From NCBI GenBank assembly GCA_015832175.1, contig WJXW01000006.1:1178001-1242000 (forward strand): a DNA stretch of 64,000 nt, written 5' to 3'. This stretch comes from Paraphaeosphaeria minitans (taxonomy: Eukaryota > Ascomycota > Dothideomycetes > Pleosporales > Didymosphaeriaceae). The position numbers and the translations under genes are program-made. Every line of letters starts with the position of its first letter. Within the stretch, counting starts at the first letter, position 1. The notes beneath the pieces were generated by a model. That model searched no databases and was not told the DNA's origin. It saw only the letters and a list, made by a program, of their open reading frames with translations. Of this stretch, positions 44,961 through 57,044 are shown in pieces.

Positions 44961-45282
44961 ATGAGCGGGGCTGCGTGGGCTGGCCGTCGGCGCAATCGCT
45001 TTCTGCTCCTTCCTCCTTCCCAGTTCCGCTACCTGCCGTGCCACCACAGATTCCCGAACTTCTCCGCCTCGGACCGCCATCGCTTGTGCGAAGGGAACCT
45101 CTTGTGCCACCTGCGTGACCAACCGTGCTCTCTTTTCCTGGGGAGCCTGGCCCGCATGTTTCAATTCATTCGGTCAGAAGAGCCTGCGTGACGCTATCGT
45201 GCACGCAAAGTCCCGTGGCATGCTCCCGAAACCCAGTCATGGTTGCTTTCTTGTGAAATGGCCCGCAGACGCTATCTGCAAG

Positions 45283-47015
45283 TCATCCTTTGCTACCAAA
45301 TCCAACCAGTCGTCCCGGACCCTTGCCTTTTGGTCCTCGTCCGTGTTTGCCTCCTACGCCATTCAGGCTCTGTTGCATCATTGGTCTGCCGCCGCTCTGT
45401 GCATACTGCGAACCGCCGTCGTCCGACTTGAACCCCTCTCCCTCGTTCAACACCGTGGCCCACAAAGATCCAATGGCGCCGCTCCACTCTTCCATCGCCT
45501 GTACCCGATCCATGTCCGTACTACTCTCGATCTCCACCGTGCCCGTCTGCTGGTTGATCTGGCCGCGGAGCCGCTTGTCAACGATCAAAAACCCAACAAT
45601 GTCTTGCACCTCAGGAAGGGATATCTTGAGCTGTTTCGATATGAATCCAAGCGTGAACCGGGTGTACGGCGCAACTAGCTTGACCACGGCTTTGGTCCTG
45701 ACGTTCCGCGTGACTTCGTCAATGTTCTCCGCAATGAACGGGTCCTGAAGCAGATCTGGATTGTTCTTCAGAATCTTCTCATAATCATGGATATCCTCGC
45801 GCTGGTACGCATTGACCAGATCCGTCATGGTGGAAATGCGAGGATCATTCTGATACGGCTTCGTCTCCTGGGAGTCGAAGGGGTTGATGTTCGATCCCGA
45901 CAGCATGGTTGCAAGGACCAGGTACTTGAGCACTTGAATCCGTTGGAGAGACCCAGCCTCGTCGTAGTTTCGGAAGCTCTCGAAGAAATCACTCTGTGCC
46001 CCCTTCCAGTTCTCTGCTACACATTAGTCATTGCAGTCACTCTAGACCTCTCTGCCTCCTACCTTCGCTCATATGCATCTTACCACCGCATTCGCGAATG
46101 ATTCCCATGATTTTGGGATGTGGCACGGCTGATTTGACCTTGAGAGCTCGCTGATAGAGAGCCTACACAGAGGTCAGAGAGGGAAGCGTGGGGTTTAGAA
46201 GGTCAATGCAACGAACCTTCAGGCGCTTGTTGTTCCGTGTGTCTGCATACATGAGAATCTCCAAGGAGTAGACCTCCAGTGAGTAGGTTCCTTTGCTCGG
46301 ATCGTCGGTTCCATCCTCCCTCTGGCAAGTCTTGTGCAATTCGCGCACCTTTTCGGTCAACTGCCGGTATTCTTTCCGCTCCAGCCAGAGTCGGGCCAAT
46401 TTGATATTTGTCTTCAACCAGAGCCGCTCGTTGTTGGTGCTCTGGAATGTGTCGAGCGTGAGAGCATAAAAGCTTTCCATGCAGCGGTACGCGTCTGGGT
46501 CCTCGGCGGCCTTCTCGATGAAGTCAAGCATGTTGTTGATGGACTTCTCCGAGTAGTTTCGCGTGACGGCGGACTTGACGTACGTCAGAAGTTCTTTGTA
46601 ATTATTGACGGCCTGTTTACTTCTCAGAAGTGCAATCAATCGTGGCAACATTAGGGTTCACCTTGTCGTAGCGAGCAAGCTTGAACTCGAGCTTGATGGC
46701 CTGCTTCAGACCCTTGAAGCCCCTGCAGCCAGTCAGAATTATTCCAGTGGTCGCTTCCAACGACATACCAATCGCCCTTGGCTTCCTCCAGCGCCGGTAT
46801 TCCCAAGAACTCATCTATGGCCGCTTCAGGTTCGTCGCCCTTCAGTTGCTTCGCGTTGTAGTATTTGTTTTCGATATCGACATCGCCGCTCTGCTCTTCG
46901 TCGTCGTCTTCGTACTCGAAGTCGTACCTGTTCCAGGTCAGGCTAAACAGAGAGACAGTGTGTTGCGTACCTACTCCTCTTCCGAATCCTGCATAAAATC
47001 ATCGTCGTCGGACAT
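45283..47015 (-). CDS. CSN2: COP9 signalosome subunit 2
   Basis: Six exons on the minus strand, 46975-47015, 46769-46927, 46662-46722, 46217-46612, 46063-46162 and 45283-46013, join to 495 residues, the usual length. The N-terminus is acidic ([20 protein letters not shown]), then [16 protein letters not shown] and TPR-like helices ([40 protein letters not shown]). The PCI domain lies near the C-terminus ([40 protein letters not shown]). CSN2 helps the signalosome bind cullin-RING ligases and remove Nedd8; in filamentous fungi the complex also affects development and secondary metabolism. The Gly/Lys-rich tail after the PCI domain is lineage-variable. It is divergent from RHO3. Confidence 0.95.
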
Positions 47016-48360
47016 TGTGGCGAGTGAACGGTAGGGAAGATTGGTAGGTTGGCGGTGGCTTGCGGACTACGGTCAGAATGGGTCGGCGTGGAAAGACGGG
47101 TAGTGGAGCTCTCAAGTTGTGCGGTGAGATACAAGCAGCTTCGCGGTCGCGCGGTTGCCTGTACCTACGGGCAGGCGTTCTCCGCCCCGCCTTAGTCATC
47201 CCCGCTGTGGAGGGGCTACACTTTGCGCACTGCCACTTGCGGGCACGCACCAGGTTCAGATGTACCTTTGTTTCCAGGGTTTCCTTTCGGACCAAGTGAA
47301 TATGTTTTTGTTGGGGTTGGAACATGTGAGCTAGGGTCTCTGCGCTCTCCATGGGCTAGGATGACATTGTCATCCCAACAAGAGATAACCCATCATCATC
47401 TCATTCAAACGAGGAGCATTCACATGGACAGAACAACTACAACGGAAGGGAATTGCGCCTGCGAATGTATCACACAGTGTAGAGCATTACGCGATACGCT
47501 GAGAGCAGAAACCCGGACACATGATTTGGCCTTGGTCGGCGTGCGCGAGGAAGCCATGGATCCTGGTCTTCTAGAACGGCGCACAGCGGGATACACATCA
47601 AATGTGGAGCAGGCCAGGCTCGGAGCAACGGGGCGCAGAAGAATACGGGCACGATTGCCGGGCTGTGCTCGATTCATGACGTTAAGATGGCGGGTGTCTC
47701 TCTGGTTCTCCAGAAAGACTCTAGGGAAGTTTTTTCTTTTTGCGAATGGCGCCAGCGCGACCGGGCGGTCGGACGCTGATGGCTTGGGATGTGGTAGAGT
47801 GGAGAGTGGAGAGTGGCAGAGTGGCAGAGTGGGAGTGCCAAAGCAGGTACTCGGTGAGTTGGCAAAGGCGACCCATGGTTGAGCTACTTTCTGTCGACTT
47901 GCCCACTTTGCTGTCTTGCACTCTTCTTCGGCTCCTGCCTTCCTACACCAAAACCCATCCTGCATCGACACCATCCTTATCGCCGTTGCAACGCGCAAGT
48001 AAGTGCATTCTCACCAGGCCGGTCGCGCGCCGGCCTTGCCAGCGGCAGTCTGGATGGTTGGCATCGCTGGCGTGGCGCGCCCCCGTGGCGGAGAGGCGAG
48101 CGCCTAACCCGATCTAACGCCTCCCAGTCGGCCTCGCCATCCATCCCGTCTGCGACTCCAGCCCGGCCTCTGGAGCGCCTCTCCTTCGCCCTCGACATCC
48201 TTAACCGCCTTCCTACGCTCCCTCGCCTCGGTGCGACACTCTCTGTCCTCCCCCGCGCCCCGCCGCACACACCAGGCCCTCGTACGACGTCCGCGCAAGC
48301 GCTCGAGTCCCCAGCAACCCATTGCGATTCCATCACTGTCCTTGACCCCAGGCCTTCGCG
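47016..48360. promoter_or_regulatory. Divergent promoter region, CSN2 / RHO3
   Basis: 1.35 kb between two divergent start codons. It holds short GAGTGGAGAGTGGCAGAGTGG repeats near 47797-47840 and a CT-rich tract before RHO3. No other gene is recognised. Confidence 0.5.
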
Positions 48361-49208
48361 ATGCCGCTCTGTGGTGGAACAAAGTCTGTGCAGCGCAAGC
48401 TAGTGCTCCTGTATGTTGGCCACAAGACCAGAGGCTTGCGAAAGAAGCAGGCCCACGTGACAGGCCCGACTAACAGCTTCCTATAGCGGTGACGGTGCTT
48501 GCGGCAAGACATCGCTGCTCAATGTCTTCACAAGAGGGTACGTGTGTCGCTACGCGCCCCTGTAGCATGCAATCGAACCGCCCCAGCTAACGCCTGCGCG
48601 CTACAGGTACTTCCCTACGGTATAGTGAGTTGCGCTGCTTTCCCTCCGCTAGCGCCTTGCGTTGACCCACGCTTGTAGCGAGCCTACCGTCTTCGAGAAC
48701 TATGTACATGACATCTACATCGACAACACGCACGTAGAGCTCAGCCTGTGGGACACGGCCGGTCAGGAAGAATTCGACCGGTTACGATCGCTCAGCTACG
48801 ATGACACGCACGCGATCATGCTCTGCTTCAGCGTCGATTCACCCGACTCTCTGGAGAACGTCGAGACCAAATGGGTTTCCGAGATTGCAGAGAACTGCCC
48901 TGGCGTCAAGCTTGTCTTGGTTGCCCTCAAGTGTGATCTGCGAAAGAAGGATGACGATGACGAGGGCGCACAACCTGAAAAGGCACTGATCCAATACGAC
49001 GAAGGTCTCAAGGTCGCCGAAAGAATCAAAGCCCTCCGATATCTGGGTATGTTACCCAGAAGGCGTAGCCACTTTTACACTGACCCGAAGGACAGAGTGC
49101 TCCGCCATGAAGAACCGAGGCGTGAACGAGGCCTTCACAGAAGCTGCGCGTGTTGCCCTGTCGGTCAAGACAAACAAGGACCAGAGCAGCAGCTGCACCC
49201 TTATGTAA
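48361..49208 (+). CDS. RHO3: Rho-family GTPase Rho3
   Basis: Five exons, 48361-48410, 48487-48537, 48607-48624, 48679-49046 and 49096-49208, give 199 residues. Exon 3 is only 18 bases. The motifs are GDGACGKTS (G1), the effector loop YFPTVYEPTVFENYV, DTAGQEEFDRLRSLSY (G3), LKCD (G4, with Leu in place of the usual Thr) and ECSAM (G5). The C-terminus CTLM is a prenylation box. The N-terminal MPLCGGTKSVQRKLVLL and the G4 variant fit fungal Rho3, which controls polarised exocytosis and actin organisation at hyphal tips. A Lys/Asp/Glu-rich insert follows G4 (RKKDDDDEGAQPEKA). Confidence 0.95.
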
Positions 49209-50411
49209 ACCCCCATCTGTCGACGGATTCGAACCGACAGGTAACCCATCTTCACATCGACCTTCTGGCCCTCTTGAATACCCTTCTTTAACTCTTCTTT
49301 TGTACTTGGCTGAAATTCCTCCCTCCAAGAAAAGCTCTTTGATATTCTCACGTCTTGGATGTGAACATCTCATACGATCAGCGGAAGCGATCATTGCGGT
49401 CGGACTGATTCCCTCTGTCTCGCATCACCTGCTTGGCTTTGGCCTGGTAGTCCTCCTTCTCATAGCCTTTTAACCCTTTCAAATGTGCATTTTTTGGTCA
49501 TCCTTGGATATCCTAGTTGGATAAGTATGGAGATGTACCCTTTTGTAGTCCGGTTTAGTATACGTAGAAACGATTATGGCTGAAATACAGTTAGCCCTCG
49601 CGGTCATTGAATATGGATTGTATGTACGCCTCTCCCCGTTTATGTGCCTTATTCTGGCTTGCGCGCTTTCCTTGGTTCTAGAGTACTTGCCTGCCCTGCA
49701 CGCATGCCCCCAACAACCACCGTGTCGGTGTGTCTTGGTCTGGCAGTTTGAACGACTTTCACAGCATTTCTCTCCAACAACCTGAACACGCGCGCCTGCG
49801 GTGCTCTCGCACCATGCGTTCCGAATGCGATTATGATTTGCTGCTGCAAGTATCAATCGTGCATGCGAGTTCTTCGCGACATGGGAGCTCCTGAAACTTT
49901 CAGCCTGATGCACCTTGCCTCTCAATACCATAATTTTTCTTTCGCGAAGCTGATTATCAGTTAGGGACAACAGACAGCCTTGGTGAGCAACTGCAGCAAC
50001 AACAGCCGCGGAAGGAGTCGCCAGCGCTCACTCACTCCAGATTCGCCAGGGGCAGCTAATCATGCTACCCCGGGACACTACAGTGCCTAGAGGCGCTTGG
50101 TCGCCTCCATGCTCGCTCAGATGTTCGCAGCGTAGCCTCTGGAGGAGCATGCAGTCACTAGACACAACCAATCGTTGTTTGGCGGCTGAGCTTCTCGGCA
50201 TACCGTACCAGTAGTAACATGGCAACAGCGACTGCGGAGTGCAAGTTCGCGACTTCCTAGTGAATACCCGCCGACTCTCGACAGTTTTGCCCATCAGAGG
50301 CTTGGACGTATAGAAAGATATCAAAGCTACGATAGATCTTCGTACGGAAGTTCAAGGCCCCGAAGCCGTCATCCATCCCGAGATGCATCCCACTGGTTTC
50401 GCCACAGATCT
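49209..50411. other. Spacer between RHO3 and HET pseudogene
   Basis: 1.2 kb with no supportable gene. A B-box-like GGTTCGAATCC on the minus strand near 49228 lacks a cloverleaf around it. Confidence 0.5.
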
Positions 50412-51566
50412 TTGAGCCGACCCAGAGGACAATTTCGATTGATCAAGGTTTTGCCCTACGAATCAGGCAGTCCGGTTAGATGTGACATGCAACATCTCAA
50501 CCGTGTTGATGGCTCTATTTCATGGGCCGCTGTCTCGTATACGTGGGGAGACGAAAGGGCTCAAGAACTCGTACCCCTAAGCGATGCGCATGAGCAGAAA
50601 AGCCCCAGACCAATACAGTTCATACGGAATCTTCACGATATTCTGAGTCACATCGCGAAGATGCGAAGATCCCACCGGCACGAAGAGCGATGGAGCGGGT
50701 GGTTCTGGATAGATGCACTCTGCATCATGCAGGACGATGAGCATCCTGAGAAGGATATTCAGATTAAGTTCATGCCCGAGATATACGGCGGTGCTTGCGA
50801 GGTCATTGCCCGGATTGGCCCAGGAGACTCTATCATTGATGCAGCGATAAGATATATCCGGAATCAGCCACCTACCTTTCTTCGTGCAGTCGCAGAAAGG
50901 ACTGCTGAGGCTCGGCTGGAAAGCTTTGAACTTATCTTCCGCGACGTTGCTTTCTGCGTTCGAGACATCTTCAAGAAAAGCTATTGGGGTCGCTTGTGGA
51001 TACTGCAAGAGCTGGCCATGGTGAAAATTACAACGATTGTCTGCGGGAAAGAGGAACTGCCATGAAACACATTCATTGACTTTGCCACCCAAGCCGCGGC
51101 CGCACAAACACAAGGCGAGATTGCCGCTAAGCAACCGGTTTGGCTACTCACACTCATCCATGAGAAGAGGACACGAGGTCTCAACCTCGCTGAATGAAAG
51201 GACAAGAAGGACTACATCCGAGCTCTGCTGGACATGGTGCAAGAGGAAAGCGGTTGGTGTCTTGATCCGGGGAAGCATCGCTCTGCTTGCTCAATGCTGA
51301 GCCATGCAACGATGGTTATGATGTGGGATATGATATACGACCGGAATATATCATCCACGATCAGACAGCGATGCGAGAAGCTGGCACGTCTTGCGCATCA
51401 TAGCCCGCTGAATGAGAGTGCCGCGATGGATCAGGCTAGAGAATCTTGCACCGAGTACAGGCAGGCTCTCTGTGTCTGCAGAGAGATCGCGTCCGTCACG
51501 TACGAACACAGAGTCCTGTTCTCTCGAAGAATTGGTCGTGTCGGGGAAACTTGGGACATTAAATAG
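50412..51566 (+). pseudogene. Heterokaryon incompatibility (HET) domain gene, inactivated
   Basis: One frame of 385 codons runs from about 50412 to the stop at 51564-51566 and is broken only by TGA at 51063-51065 and TGA at 51195-51197. It encodes a HET domain: ISWAAVSYTWGDERA, NLHDILSHI, WFWIDALCIMQDD, EIYGGACEVIARIGPGD and WGRLWILQELAM. HET proteins trigger cell death after fusion of unlike hyphae. Both stops could arise by single transitions (TGG or CGA to TGA), the type made by repeat-induced point mutation or deamination. No in-frame ATG lies near the left end (the frame starts at TTG), so the start may also be lost or lie in an unseen exon. A short translated N-terminal product cannot be excluded. 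Confidence 0.75.
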
Positions 51567-52077
51567 CATGGCATGCGGAGAAGGAGGAGCCGCAGTAGCG
51601 TTCGCAGTCGGAGTAGGAACAGAGATAGAAGTCGGGAGAGGCGGTTGCCGTAGGATATGAGTAGGAGTAGAAGTCAGGGGAGACGCAGAAGTTAGAGCCA
51701 GCATCGGAGTCAGGATAGCGCTGGTTGCTGTGTGTCGTAGATGAGGCTGTCGAACAAACAGATCGATTGAAATGTATTCAGGGGCTATGATCGCTCCGTG
51801 CACGACGCATCGGCGTGTCTAGCTGTGATTATGATTGGAACATGGCCCGCGGACAGGAAGGTCGTTGAAATGCGTGGTCACACAATTGCTTCGCAGGACA
51901 TCGTCTAGACGTCATGACAACGATAATATGGCGACGCAAGTCAAGATTAACCTCGTGGTTATTGATCATGCATAGCTCCTGGATGCCCCTCTACACGCCA
52001 AAAAGAATGGTATCTCGCGATCCTCAGCTCCTCCCAATGCAAACCATAGAACTCCCCTCCATGCAAACCAACCAAGG
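51567..52077. other. Convergent spacer, HET pseudogene / DERA
   Basis: 511 bases. The left part has interspersed GGAGT/AGTAGGA motifs (about 51600-51690) of low complexity. No gene is seen. Confidence 0.5.
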
Positions 52078-53280
52078 TTAGTATTCTTCGCCGTCAGCGA
52101 AAGAGTTATCAGTGTACAGCCGAGTAGTCATCCCAGGCCTCTTCCCAGCAGCCTCAGCCTCAACAGCTTTCCTTCCCTCCTGCATGATCCACACCCCACT
52201 GCTCGTTCCCAGCCTCGTCGCGCCCGCCTCCAGCATCTTTCGTGCATCTTCCCAGCTCCTGACACCGCCGCTAGCCTTGACCTCCATCTTGCGACCTCCA
52301 CCGCGCACGGGACTACCGCCGTTGCTCCGGGTCTTGGTGGAGAGGTACTCGGCGGCCGTGACCATGAGTTGCACGTGCGGGAGCGTGGCGCCGGGTCCAT
52401 GGAAGCCCGTGGACGTCTTGATGAAGTCCAGGTTCGCTGAGGCAGCGAGGTGTGCTGCCGCAAGGATTTGGAGGTCGGTCAGTTGGGAGGTTTCGAGAAT
52501 GAGTTTGATGACGGTGGGACTGGGGCAGAGTGCGCGGATGGAGGCTAGTTCTTTGTAGATGGCGCTGTAGTCGGGAATTTCGCGCTCGTCTTCCTCACCG
52601 ACGGTGGAGGCGGTGCCGACGGAGTACGGGCCTTCTGTGGCGGCAGTTCCAGCCCGTGGGCGTGAATTGACTGCTGTGTTGGCGGCGGTGATGGTGTCGG
52701 TTGCCGAGTCTCGCGAGGACAGTGATGGGGAAGTAGGAGGCGGGTTGTGCTTGGTCAGGATGCTGTAGTTGAGAACAAGGTCCAGTTCCGCAGCGCCAGC
52801 AGCAACAGCGGCACGGGCTTCCTTCAGCTTCTCGTAGGTGTCCTGGGTGCCTTCGTGGAAGCCGACGACGCAAGCCACGACTACATCCGTTCCTTTGAGG
52901 TTGTTGACGCATTTCTGGACCCATGGAAGGCGTACGCACACGCTCTTGAAGTTCTCCACTCTTGCTTCGGCACAGAGCGCGTCGATCTGCGCCTCTTTCG
53001 CATCCAGCTTCAACACCGTGTGATCTACGGTCTTTGAAAGCCCCGTGCTCGCTGCACTCGGGGTCTCGTACTTCCAACCCTTGCCTCCTTCTTTCTGCCT
53101 GTCCCTCACCTCGGCCAAAACCTTGCGCTGCGTCTCCGCAACTTGCGCGGCCCACTCCTCATTGGTATATCGGCCTGTCATAACTTCAACCTCGCCCAGC
53201 TCTTTATCAAGCGCCGGATTGGCAGAAAAAAACTCCCGAATGTGGATCTCCGACTCGGTGTGCTGGGGTGTGCCATCCAT
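52078..53280 (-). CDS. Deoxyribose-phosphate aldolase
   Basis: This is an intronless gene of 400 residues, longer than the usual 220-260. The DeoC barrel is recognised by TVDHTVLKLDA, VCVRLPWV, VVACVVGFHEGT, AAELDLVLN, KLILETSQL, the Schiff-base lysine in DFIKTSTGF and the second lysine in MEVKASGGV. The enzyme interconverts 2-deoxyribose 5-phosphate with acetaldehyde and glyceraldehyde 3-phosphate in deoxynucleoside breakdown. The extra length comes from an N-terminal extension of about 80 residues and a Ser/Thr/Ala-rich insert (about residues 200-245) between the LDLVLN strand and the next helix; both are probably disordered. The start MDGTPQHTESE is the first Met that is not in CT-rich leader. 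Family assignment is firm; the role of the insert is unknown. Confidence 0.9.
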   Translation of the reverse strand: MDGTPQHTESEIHIREFFSANPALDKELGEVEVMTGRYTNEEWAAQVAETQRKVLAEVRDRQKEGGKGWKYETPSAASTGLSKTVDHTVLKLDAKEAQIDALCAEARVENFKSVCVRLPWVQKCVNNLKGTDVVVACVVGFHEGTQDTYEKLKEARAAVAAGAAELDLVLNYSILTKHNPPPTSPSLSSRDSATDTITAANTAVNSRPRAGTAATEGPYSVGTASTVGEEDEREIPDYSAIYKELASIRALCPSPTVIKLILETSQLTDLQILAAAHLAASANLDFIKTSTGFHGPGATLPHVQLMVTAAEYLSTKTRSNGGSPVRGGGRKMEVKASGGVRSWEDARKMLEAGATRLGTSSGVWIMQEGRKAVEAEAAGKRPGMTTRLYTDNSFADGEEY

Positions 53281-54322
53281 ATTTATTGTGCCTGGCTTCT
53301 TTTTTAAGCAAGCGTGGAGACTGGCGCGACGGGCGTGGGATGACGTCGAAGGTTGGGGGTCTCTGAGTCGCGGAAAAAAAAGCAAGGGCACAGTTCATAT
53401 GACAAGGCTAAAGGGGCCGTGCTGCGTTCAGAGGATGAGGAAAACCTGTTGCTGGCGGTGGTCCTTTGGTTTAGAATCTTTAGATAGATATACCGCGGGG
53501 TTCTAGGACCATTCGATATGTGGGCATTGGCGCGTCGGCGAAAGTTACGGTTTTCTTGTCATGCGCCGCTGCGGCATGCAGGTTGAAGCAAATGGGCGGC
53601 CATCTCGACCCGCCGCTCACCGCGGTGGGGTGGGGAGATGCAGCTAGACCCTTCTCCTTCTTAGGCGGGTCAAGCGTTGGACAGATCTCACGATGCGAGT
53701 CTTGGGGTCATAGACCGAGACAGGCGACTGAAGGCAGTCGGTTTGTGTGGCCCCAAGCTGGATAAAGTAGAGCGTAACGATAGAAAATACGGAATTGCCG
53801 CTTTGGTCTGTCGATTCGCACGCAGGTTGCCCTCAGGATCATGGGGCTGACACAATGGCAGGACGCCAGCTTATATCTCGAGCCTTTCATTGGGGCTGGC
53901 TTTTGGCGGGTCATTCAAATTGAAAGATATGAGAGCACGGATTGGCACAGCAGTGGTCAGCGAGTGTGAGGAACTGGTTGTTCGATTTTACAAAGGACCG
54001 TTGCAGGCGGGGACATCCTCGATATGCAACACAGTCCTCGCTCTCGGACGATTGATCCGAAGCTCTGAAATGCTATCTCGCCTCCCACATGCATGTACAT
54101 GAAAGCTGTAGAAACGCATGCCGAACATAGGAAACATGATAGAAAGGGCGGTCGAGACCAACGCTGGATATCCGGAACTCCCGTTTTGATTTTGGCTTGA
54201 CTCGAGATCCCTCTTCTACCCTGCGGTCAAGTCGATCGGAACCATGTGAGATCTACACCCTATCCCATTATCATCATCGTCGTGAACCGTCAATCCTCCA
54301 CTGCCGTCGTCCAACGATAAGT
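53281..54322. other. Spacer between DERA and eS27 genes
   Basis: One kilobase on a tandem minus-strand arrangement, with the DERA promoter and the eS27 3' UTR at its ends. No other gene is recognised. Confidence 0.5.
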
Positions 54323-54842
<520 letters not shown>

Positions 54843-56051
54843 ATTGGCGATTTAAGACGGTTTGAAGTTCCTGGTTCGGCGTTGTGGAATGGTTGTCGAT
54901 GGTTTGAGCGGGCGGGCAAAGGCTGTCGAGGTGGCGGAAGTTCGGGGCTTCGATATTTCCTCTCGCTGGTGTGCTTGGCCCGTGCACATGTGTGCTTGGC
55001 GATGGCTCTCTCGCTAAACATCGAATCACAGCTTTGCACTAATTTATGACCAGACTTGCGTGGAGTAAGCGCTCAAAAACACAAACGTCTCAACTTCTCA
55101 ATTATCTACGAGTTTAAGTGGAACAATGCTTTTAACTACCGCAACATTTTGTTAGGAGAAAGCGCACTGACTCAGACGAGGTGCATCGATACCTGACCCT
55201 ACAATCAGACGAGCGTTGCATCGGCGAAAGCTACGAAACCATCCTTCTCGATTGTACGCCATAGCCAAGCTTCTACTGATAGATATATTTCCATCTGTCA
55301 ATTTGGAGCATATTTAAGACCTCATACTTACCTATCTTCATGCAGTATCGTGCCCGGTTTCTCGATACGCGCCTTGAGAATTGGAAGCTGCTGGAAACAG
55401 ACACGATCGTACATCGATAGCTTCGATATCTTGTGTTCATTCAGCACGACCAATTCACTTCGAGCTTTTGACATAGTGACTTGAATGAGGCGTGCCACCA
55501 TTGGAAGTTTTCATACTGATGCATCGTTACGTCGAGCTTGTCAGGAGCACAATCAAAGACTCATTTTATTCGGTTTGCCCGAGATAGTGATGAGGACCAA
55601 TCTCCCAATCAATGAACGTTTAAAATGGTTCACGATATACATACGAGACAGCCCGGATCATCAGGGTGTAAAGGCGAGTGGCCATGGCTTGACGTCACAA
55701 AGATAAAAGGCAAGGACGCGAATTGGCGGCAAGACTGCATTAAATGAGTCAATGCAAAAGTCAAGTGGTGACCTCTCATATACGTGAGTTGATCGACATC
55801 GTGCAAAATGTATGGTCACGTAAGTGAGAAACACGAACACATCAAACAAGTCTATTCAGGATTACGATGTGGCCGAGGATGCGATTTGAATATTTTTGGG
55901 TGGCAGTGCTACATATCTGACTTGCAGCTACTTTACCACCCCTACCCCGTGCTGGGGATGCCGAACCAGAAGGCAGGGTAGCCCTCGTAGATATCATCCC
56001 GTCATGACTAACGCCAATCGTCCGTAGAAATCATACTTCGGAGTATATGAT
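54843..56051. other. Spacer between eS27 and uS4 genes
   Basis: 1.2 kb. It should hold the eS27 promoter at its left end and the uS4 3' UTR at its right end. Short ORFs are AT-richer than neighbouring genes and show no domain. Confidence 0.5.
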
Positions 56052-56810
56052 CTACTCCTCGTCCTCGTCACCGGCATCGTCGTCACCACCCTTCTCGGCG
56101 GCCTTGGCCTTCTTCCTCCTCACGCGACCGGGGCGGCCTCCACCGAAGGGAGAGGTGAGAGCGAAGTCGATGTGCTTCTGGGAGTCGAGACGGACCATGA
56201 ACGAGGGGACGTTCACGATCTGCTTGCCGACACTATGGCGATGTTAGCGGAAGGATACATGCGCCCACGGGGTATGTATGCGTACCGGATGTGGCGTTGG
56301 CGGATGAGGACACGGGCGTGGTGGATGGACTTGGCAAGACCGAGCTTGTAGACGCAAGTCTGGAGACGACGCTCCAAGAAGTCCTCAATCTTGAGGGCCA
56401 GGACGTAATCGAGCTTCATGCGAGACTCGTCGAGCACACCGACACGAACGAGACGGCGAATGAGAGCGTTACCTTCGAAAAGGCGCTTGGGGTCCTTCTC
56501 GTCGAGGGTCAAGAGCGAACTGCGCACGTCAGCTTTCTGCGCAGCGAACTTAAGATCGTAGAACTTACCGGGCAGCACGACGAATCTTGGAGAGGGTCAA
56601 CTGGACGCGCCAGACCTCGCGCTTGTTGCGCAGACCATACTCGCCAACAAGCTTGAGCTCGTTGTCCCTGTTCCACCGTTAACACCAAGAATCGCAGACA
56701 TAAGCGGAGCACGCTCTCGCTCAGTGGCCATAGATTAATACGTACAGACGAGCGGACTCGAAAGGACGCTTGGGGACGGAGTACGTCTTCGAGTAGCTGC
56801 GGGGCGCCAT
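56052..56810 (-). CDS. RPS9: 40S ribosomal protein uS4
   Basis: Four exons on the minus strand, 56746-56810, 56569-56667, 56286-56519 and 56052-56232, give 192 residues. Sequence landmarks are [60 protein letters not shown] and the S4 RNA-binding module, [20 protein letters not shown] and [20 protein letters not shown]. The C-terminus is basic then acidic ([10 protein letters not shown]). uS4 is a primary binder of 18S rRNA in the 40S body and lines the mRNA entry channel. All introns are 40-80 bases with GT/AG ends. It shares a 234-base divergent promoter with the eL21 gene. Confidence 0.96.
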
Positions 56811-57044
56811 TGTGGTTGTCGATGAGAAAGAGAGGATCGAGACACAGATACGAAGTTGCCTTTCGCGAAACTCGCGAAATTCGCTGGTGCGGCCGGGCAC
56901 CGAGGTTCTCCCGACTCGTCGACTAAGCGAGCTACTCTGGCGTTTTCGCTTAGTGGCCGCTGGGCTTCCGCACTCGCGATTTTGCAACCACGACCAACTG
57001 CACAACACCGTCTCGACAATTAACCCCAACACACAACATTCGCC
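56811..57044. promoter_or_regulatory. Shared divergent promoter of RPS9 and RPL21
   Basis: Only 234 bases separate the two start codons. Within them are the 10-base palindrome TTTCGCGAAA (56861-56870), followed by a second CTCGCGAAA, and a perfect 8-base inverted repeat, CTAAGCGA (56923-56930) / TCGCTTAG (56946-56953). Both are candidate factor sites for coordinated ribosomal protein expression. No known motif name is claimed. Confidence 0.7.

Larger units (their letters stand above)
43128..45282. other. Repeat-dense spacer between otubain-like gene and CSN2
   Basis: A 2.15-kb spacer crowded with simple repeats. From left to right it holds GGCAAG, CTCTG and GGCGGCA arrays and a GTAG array (all 43183-43366). 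A 151-bp tandem duplication, a 19-base minisatellite and a CA-rich microsatellite follow. No coding gene is supported. Confidence 0.55.

Noticed and set aside
44641..44964. ORF with a long Thr-His repeat
   Set aside because: It is the CA-rich microsatellite read as protein.
49219..49245. B-box-like GGTTCGAATCC on the minus strand, suggesting a tRNA
   Set aside because: The T stem has a mismatch, and neither a matching acceptor stem nor a D arm is present nearby.
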